Shown: positions 58,582 through 64,000 of the stretch, piece by piece
Position numbering within the stretch: the first letter of the stretch is position 1
Layout of the letters: every line of letters begins with the position of its first letter
Source of the DNA: Acidobacteriota bacterium
Lineage (GTDB): Bacteria; Acidobacteriota; Terriglobia; Terriglobales; Acidobacteriaceae
DNA length: 64,000 nucleotides
Reading direction: 5' to 3'
Assembly (NCBI GenBank): GCA_021810625.1
Contig: JAJZIJ010000005.1
Location: forward strand, 1-64,000
Position numbers and translations under genes: made by a program
Notes under the pieces: generated by a model
The model's database searches: none
Seen by the model: the letters and a program-made list of their open reading frames with translations, nothing else
What the model was told of the DNA's origin: nothing

Positions 58582-60579
58582 ATGTTGCAACTCATCGAAG
58601 CCGGAAAACGATTTGGCCCCAAGCTGCTGTTTGAAAACGTCAGTTGGCAGCTAACGCCCGTCGAGCGCACTGGCTTGGTCGGCGGCAATGGCACGGGCAA
58701 ATCCACGCTCCTGCGCATTCTGGCTGGCATCGACGGTCTGGACTACGGCAGGCTGGAGCAGACCTCCGGCATGACCATCGGCTATTTGCCGCAGGATGGC
58801 CTCCAGCTTTGCGGTCGCACGGTCTTTGAGGAATGCCTGTCCGTCTTCGCCGCCACACATGCGCTTCAGGAGCAAATGGAATCTCTCAGCGCGCAGATGT
58901 CCACGCTGCCGCCCGACAGTCCTGAGTACACGCAGATCGCCAACCGCTTTGCCCACATGCAGACGCAGTTCCATGTGCAGGACGGCTACACGCTGGAGGC
59001 ACAGGTGGGTGCCGTGCTTACCGGCCTGGGCTTCAGCAAGCAGGATTGGGCGCGACAAGCCGAGGAGTTTTCCGGCGGCTGGCAGATGCGCATCGCGCTG
59101 GCCAAGCTGCTACTGCAAAAGCCCACCCTGCTGCTGCTTGACGAGCCAACCAATCATCTCGACATTGAGGCGCGCAACTGGCTTGAAGAGTATCTCCAGC
59201 AGTACCCATACGCCTTCGTCGTCATCTCGCACGACCGCTATTTTCTCGATGTCACGGTGCGCAAGACGGTCGAAATCTGGAACCGGGGTCTGCACGTCTA
59301 TAGCGGCAACTACGAAAAATATCTCCAACAGAAGGCCGAGCGCAAGGCGCAACTGGAGGCCAACTATCGCAATCAGCGCGAGCAGATCGAGCATCTGGAA
59401 GCCTTCATCACGCGCTTCCGCGCCCAGGCCACCAAGGCCAGGCAGGTGCAAAGCCGCGTCAAGGAACTGGAGCGCATCGAGCGCATCGAATTGCCTCCTG
59501 AAGAACCGGTTGTTCACTTTACCTTTCCGCAGCCGCCGCCCAGTGGACGCGCCGTGGCGGAGGTACAGCATCTGAGCAAGAGCTACGGAGACCTCAATGT
59601 TCTCTCCGACATCAGCTTCACCATTGAGCGCGGTGACCGCGTGGCCCTGGTCGGCCCGAACGGCGCTGGAAAATCCACGTTGATTGGCCTGCTGGCGGGC
59701 AGTCATGCGCCCACTGCGGGCACCATTCGCCTGGGCCACAACGTTACGATGAGTTACTTCGCGCAGGATCAATACAAAGCTCTCGATCCAGAGGCGCACA
59801 TGTTGGACGACATCGGGGCCGCCGCGCCGCGCATCCCGCAGGTGCAGTTGCGGAGTTTGCTCGGCTGCTTTTTATTTTCCGGCGACGATGTCTTCAAGCC
59901 TATCGGCGTCCTCTCTGGCGGCGAGCGCAATCGCTACGCGCTGGCGCGCCTGCTGGTGAGTCCGGCCAATTTTCTGCTACTCGATGAGCCGACCAATCAT
60001 CTGGATTTGCACGCAAAAGAGGTCTTGTTGCAGGCGCTGCGCAATTTTTCCGGCACCATTCTTTTCGTCTCGCACGACCGCTTGTTTATGGATGAGCTGG
60101 CCACGCGCGTCTTTGAGGTGCGCGACCACGCGCTGCGCGTCTACCCCGGCAATTACGAGGATTACCTGCGTCACGGAGAAAATTTGCGCCAGCAGGAGAA
60201 GCAAACTCCGTTGGAAGCACAAAAAGAGGCACAGAAAAAATCTCCTGCTGGAAATCTATCGTCTGCGCCAACCCCCGCAACGACGGGTCTCTCTACGCTC
60301 CCGCAGGAAGAAAAACCTTTTGCCGCTTCGCCAGTCAAACGAGTGAACCCCATCAGGAAGCGGCAGATGGAGGAGCGTTGCGCGGAACTGGAGGAGCATA
60401 TCCCGCGTCTGGAGGCTGCCATGCAAACTGCCGAGCAGGGCATGGCTATTTTTGTCTCTGCCGAGCAGACCCAGACACTTCTCCGCCAACTCGACCAGTT
60501 GCGCCAGGATCATGCGGCGGCACTGGCCGAATGGGAATCTCTGGCGCTGCAATTGGAAGAACAGGCCACACTCTCTTAG
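58582..60579 (+). CDS. ABC-F family ATPase
   Basis: 665-residue soluble protein with two ABC domains and no membrane part. Walker A GGNGTGKST and GPNGAGKST, signatures FSGGWQMR and LSGGERNR, and two LLLDEPTNHLD boxes. The linker (about 245-320) is charged and helical, as in ABC-F proteins that act in the ribosomal E site (EttA/Uup/YheS group). The C-terminus has a Lys/Glu-rich coiled coil. ATG 58582 follows AGGAAATTCC. Confidence 0.92.
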   Translation: MLQLIEAGKRFGPKLLFENVSWQLTPVERTGLVGGNGTGKSTLLRILAGIDGLDYGRLEQTSGMTIGYLPQDGLQLCGRTVFEECLSVFAATHALQEQMESLSAQMSTLPPDSPEYTQIANRFAHMQTQFHVQDGYTLEAQVGAVLTGLGFSKQDWARQAEEFSGGWQMRIALAKLLLQKPTLLLLDEPTNHLDIEARNWLEEYLQQYPYAFVVISHDRYFLDVTVRKTVEIWNRGLHVYSGNYEKYLQQKAERKAQLEANYRNQREQIEHLEAFITRFRAQATKARQVQSRVKELERIERIELPPEEPVVHFTFPQPPPSGRAVAEVQHLSKSYGDLNVLSDISFTIERGDRVALVGPNGAGKSTLIGLLAGSHAPTAGTIRLGHNVTMSYFAQDQYKALDPEAHMLDDIGAAAPRIPQVQLRSLLGCFLFSGDDVFKPIGVLSGGERNRYALARLLVSPANFLLLDEPTNHLDLHAKEVLLQALRNFSGTILFVSHDRLFMDELATRVFEVRDHALRVYPGNYEDYLRHGENLRQQEKQTPLEAQKEAQKKSPAGNLSSAPTPATTGLSTLPQEEKPFAASPVKRVNPIRKRQMEERCAELEEHIPRLEAAMQTAEQGMAIFVSAEQTQTLLRQLDQLRQDHAAALAEWESLALQLEEQATLS

Positions 60580-60668
60580 AATCCACAGTAAGGGTCTGCG
60601 GCGATACAGGCACACGCTGGAAGGCGCGAATTCAAATCTACGAATTCAAATCCACGAACTGAGGATGC

Positions 60669-63467
60669 ATGGAACCTCTTTGGAAACCGGAAAGCTGGGC
60701 CGAACGACTGGCCGAAGTTCAGGAGCAAGAGGGCGCGCGCAAAGAAGCGCCCCTGCGCCGCGATGTGCGTTCGCTGGGGATTTTGCTGGGCAAAGTACTG
60801 CGCGAGCAGGCGGGCGAGCCTCTCTTTCAGGCTGTCGAAGACCTGCGTCGTCAGACGATGGAGGGCCGTCAGGCGCGCCAACGCAAGGATCGAAGCGCCG
60901 CCGAAGCCCTGCTGAACCAGGCCATGTGCCAGATGCAGCAACTCGACGGCACCTTCGCCGGACAACTCACCCGCGCCTTTGCTTTTTATTTTGAGCTAAT
61001 CAATCTTGCCGAGACCAATCACCGCAAGCGTCGCCGTCAGGCGCATCTGCTGGCAGGCGGCAAGCGTGGCCCCCAGCCCGGAGAAATCCGTGGAACCCTG
61101 CGTCGCATGCATCAGGCGGGCATCTCTGCCGAAGAAGCTCTGGCCTTCCTGCGCCAGATTCGCATTACGCCCGTCTTCACCGCGCACCCCACGGAGGTTG
61201 CGCGCCGCTCCGTCCTTTTCAAGCGTCGCCGCATTGGGGGATATCTCGAACGCCTGGATCGCATTCCGCTGCCGGATCAGGATTTGCGGGCGCTGGAACA
61301 GGCTATCCTGTCCGAGATCACCTCGCTCTGGCAGACCGACGAGATTCGCAACCGCCGCCCGTCTGTTTATGACGAGGTGAAGATGGGCCTCGATTATTAC
61401 GAGATCGCTATCTTTCAAACTTTGCCACTCCTGTTTCAGGAGGTCTCCGCTGCATTCGCCGAGGAGTACGGCATTACCATTGAAGCAATTGACCTGCCGC
61501 AGTTTGTGGAGTTCGGCTCCTGGATCGGCGGCGACCGCGATGGCAACCCCAATGTCACGCCGGATGTGACGCGCCGGGCGTTGACAATGGCCACCGCCAA
61601 GCTGCGCAGGCATTACAGCCAGCGCGTGCAGTTGATCTTCGACCTGCTCACCAGCTCCTCGGAGCGCGTGACACTCAGCGATGCTCTTCTCGACCGCCTT
61701 TCCTCATACTCCAAGCTGCGCGAGCGGTCGGGACAAGGCTTTGGCGAGCGTTACGAGCACGAGCTATACCGGAGATTTGTCCTCTGTATACGCGAGCGCG
61801 TGGACGCGGGTCGCGCAGCGACGACGGAGCAGAGTGGCTGCGCGGCCCTGCCGCCGTATCGCTCCGCCGCGGAGTTTCTGGAAGACTTGAACCTGCTGCG
61901 AACCAGCCTCGCCACCCATGCTGGAGCGCGTCTGGCGCGGACGCTCGTCGATCCTCTCATTCTGGAAGTCCGCGCCTTCGGCCTGCATTTGCAAACGCTC
62001 GACATTCGCCAACATGCGCGGCTGCACATCCGCGCCCTGACGGAGATGCAGACCTGGCCCTCGCCCAGCGCTGACCCGACGGCCTTTGCCACCTCCATGT
62101 CGCCAGAAACCATCGACGTGCTGGAGACCTTCCGTACACTGGCCGAGTTGCAGACAGAAAAATCCGCCGATGCCGTGCGACAGTACGTCATCAGCGGAGC
62201 CAGCAGCGTGGACGATGTTTTGCACGTCCTGCAACTGGCGCGGAGCCAGGGCGTAACCTGCGCGGCCACGGAAACCAGCCACGGCCTGATGCCCGTGCCG
62301 CTGTATGAGTCCATTGAAGACCTGCGCAACGCTGCGGACATCTCCCGCGAACTCTGGACGCTTGATGCCTATCAGCCATTGCTCAATTCCTGGTCGCGGC
62401 GGCAGGAGGTCATGCTCGGCTACTCCGACTCCAACAAAGATGGCGGCATGATGACCAGCACCTGGGAGATTTTCAAGGCCCATCGCGCCCTGCATCAAGT
62501 GGCGCGTGAGTGCAATATCCATCTGCGCCTGTTTCACGGTCGGGGCGGAACGGTCGGTCGCGGCGGCGGCCCCACGCATCGCGCCATTTACGCGCAGCCG
62601 ATGGATGCCTTTACCGGGGAGATTCGCCTCACCGAGCAGGGCGAGGTTCTGCACTGGAAGTATTCCGATCTGGTGCTGGCCGAGCGCAATCTGGAGCTGA
62701 TGCTGGCCGCTTCGCTGGATGCGCTGGCGCGTCCCGAAGCGCGTCGCGCTGATGGCCATCGCACCGGAGTCATGCGCGAGGGGTGGGAGCAGGCATTCGA
62801 GGCCATGTCCACCACCGCCTATGCTTTTTATCGCAGGAACATTCCTGAAGACCCTGCCGTGCTCCAATACTTTGCCGAGGCCACCCCGGTCAACGAACTG
62901 GAGAGCGCGCGCATCGGCTCGCGTCCTTCGCGCCGCTCCAACAAGAACAGCTTTGGCGATCTGCGCGCCATTCCCTGGGTCTTTGGCTGGACGCAGAGCC
63001 GCCACATGGTGCCTGCATGGTTTGGCGTGGGCCACGCGCTGGAGTTCTACGCGCAACAGGGCGGGCTGGAACGCCTGCGCGAGATGATGCGCGAATTTCC
63101 CCTGTTCATTGACGTGATGCGCAACGTGGAAATGGCCTTGGCCAAGGCCGATCTGGGCATTGGCCGCCTCTACGCCTCGCTGGTGGAGGATGCCGCGATT
63201 CGCGAGAACGTCTTTGGCAGAATTGAAGCGGAGTTTGAGCGCACGCGCCAGATGGTGCTGGAAGTAACCTGCCAGAAGACACTGCTGGAAAGCAATCCGG
63301 TGCTGGCGCGTTCCATTCAGGTGCGCAATCCGTATGTCGATCCCATGAGCCTGATTCAGGTGGAGATGCTGCGCCGCAAGCGCGCAGGCGACACGCAGCC
63401 TTCCGTCCAGCGCGCCATTGCCGCCACCATCAGTGGCATCGCCGCTGGCCTGCGCAGCACAGGATAA
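60669..63467 (+). CDS. ppc: Phosphoenolpyruvate carboxylase
   Basis: Carboxylates phosphoenolpyruvate to oxaloacetate to refill the TCA cycle. 932 residues, full length: catalytic His in FTAHPTEVARRS, GGDRDGNPNV, GYSDSNKDGG, the glycine-rich FHGRGGTVGRGGGP, and the C-terminal IQVRNPYVDPMSLIQ. The first 110 residues are less conserved. The ATG lies 89 bases after the ABC-F gene on the same strand. Confidence 0.97.
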   Translation: MEPLWKPESWAERLAEVQEQEGARKEAPLRRDVRSLGILLGKVLREQAGEPLFQAVEDLRRQTMEGRQARQRKDRSAAEALLNQAMCQMQQLDGTFAGQLTRAFAFYFELINLAETNHRKRRRQAHLLAGGKRGPQPGEIRGTLRRMHQAGISAEEALAFLRQIRITPVFTAHPTEVARRSVLFKRRRIGGYLERLDRIPLPDQDLRALEQAILSEITSLWQTDEIRNRRPSVYDEVKMGLDYYEIAIFQTLPLLFQEVSAAFAEEYGITIEAIDLPQFVEFGSWIGGDRDGNPNVTPDVTRRALTMATAKLRRHYSQRVQLIFDLLTSSSERVTLSDALLDRLSSYSKLRERSGQGFGERYEHELYRRFVLCIRERVDAGRAATTEQSGCAALPPYRSAAEFLEDLNLLRTSLATHAGARLARTLVDPLILEVRAFGLHLQTLDIRQHARLHIRALTEMQTWPSPSADPTAFATSMSPETIDVLETFRTLAELQTEKSADAVRQYVISGASSVDDVLHVLQLARSQGVTCAATETSHGLMPVPLYESIEDLRNAADISRELWTLDAYQPLLNSWSRRQEVMLGYSDSNKDGGMMTSTWEIFKAHRALHQVARECNIHLRLFHGRGGTVGRGGGPTHRAIYAQPMDAFTGEIRLTEQGEVLHWKYSDLVLAERNLELMLAASLDALARPEARRADGHRTGVMREGWEQAFEAMSTTAYAFYRRNIPEDPAVLQYFAEATPVNELESARIGSRPSRRSNKNSFGDLRAIPWVFGWTQSRHMVPAWFGVGHALEFYAQQGGLERLREMMREFPLFIDVMRNVEMALAKADLGIGRLYASLVEDAAIRENVFGRIEAEFERTRQMVLEVTCQKTLLESNPVLARSIQVRNPYVDPMSLIQVEMLRRKRAGDTQPSVQRAIAATISGIAAGLRSTG

Positions 63468-63508
63468 TCCCGACCGAGACCTGCGGAATCGCTGAGCAAG
63501 TCGGCATG

Positions 63509-63600
63509 TTGAAGGGACGCGGCCTTAGCCGTGAAGGGGACGGGCTTCAGCCCGTCCATAGTTCCAGAAAAATCAAAGCGGGCTTTAGCCCCTGAGGGAC
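63509..63600 (+). repeat. Palindromic REP-like repeat, copy 2 (alaS leader)
   Basis: Three GC-rich hairpin units, ending in GCGGGCTTTAGCCCCTGAGGGA. The start (TTGAAGGGACGCGGC) and the end match copy 1 before polA when that copy is read in its gene's direction, with an extra unit, GACGGGCTTCAGCCCGTC, in the middle. It ends 60 bases before the alaS start codon. Confidence 0.7.
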
Positions 63601-63615
63601 AGCAGTGAAACTTGA

Positions 63616-64000
<385 letters not shown>

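Noticed and set aside
61764-63056. Minus-strand open frame of 430 codons
   Set aside because: Antisense to ppc, which is full length with all catalytic motifs.

Overview
The window looks like a chromosomal segment of an acidobacterium (Acidobacteriota, probably class Terriglobia). This is an inference from several things read together: moderately high GC, an omega subunit of the acidobacterial type, a row of YncE-like beta-propeller lipoproteins, secreted GH13 and GH28 sugar hydrolases, and many short secreted proteins of unknown function. Most genes are housekeeping genes in short operons on both strands. I see no rRNA, tRNA, CRISPR array, insertion sequence or prophage.

Left part (1-10.4 kb): the tail of a secreted Ig-repeat protein and a broken copy of its last repeat, a strong terminator, thiC, a ccmE-ccmA-ccmB block whose CcmE has the CxxxY haem site of 'System I*', comM, rpoZ, rho, glycogen phosphorylase and a cold-shock gene with a long leader. 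Next (10.4-17.6 kb) comes a tightly overlapping ALDH / APH-type kinase / enolase-like operon, headed by the decayed remains of an aldolase gene, followed by trpE-trpG with a secreted protein of unknown function. From 17.8 to 30.4 kb lie an SDR oxidoreductase, xseA-glmM, polA (proofreading site degenerate), queA and a DUF374 acyltransferase, a MazF-type toxin-antitoxin pair with a readable autoregulatory promoter, and recG.

Middle part (30.5-39.7 kb): a Tat-exported GH28 enzyme, an orphan MlaD/Mce protein with five exact 34-residue repeats, three tandem beta-propeller lipoproteins (two share a 46-nt leader and end in very long terminators), an acyltransferase-3 membrane protein and pyrH. At 39.9-44.3 kb is a two-gene type III-like restriction-modification system.

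The most unusual system is at 44.5-52.1 kb: an ArsR-family regulator followed by six genes that resemble hydrogenase-4 (hyfB, C, E, F, G, I). The large subunit has lost all four cysteines that bind the NiFe centre, whereas the small subunit keeps all four [4Fe-4S] cysteines. The complex therefore cannot be an ordinary hydrogenase. It fits the poorly understood 'energy-converting hydrogenase-related' (Ehr) class of complex I relatives, whose electron donor and acceptor are unknown.

Right part (52.2-64 kb): a small membrane protein, a LOG-family protein, a DinB protein, a secreted GH13 alpha-glucosidase, a Dph6-like ATP pyrophosphatase, a Wzy-like polytopic membrane protein, an ABC-F ATPase, ppc, and the 5' end of alaS. 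A palindromic repeat occurs in the 5' leader of both polA and alaS, in the same orientation relative to each gene.
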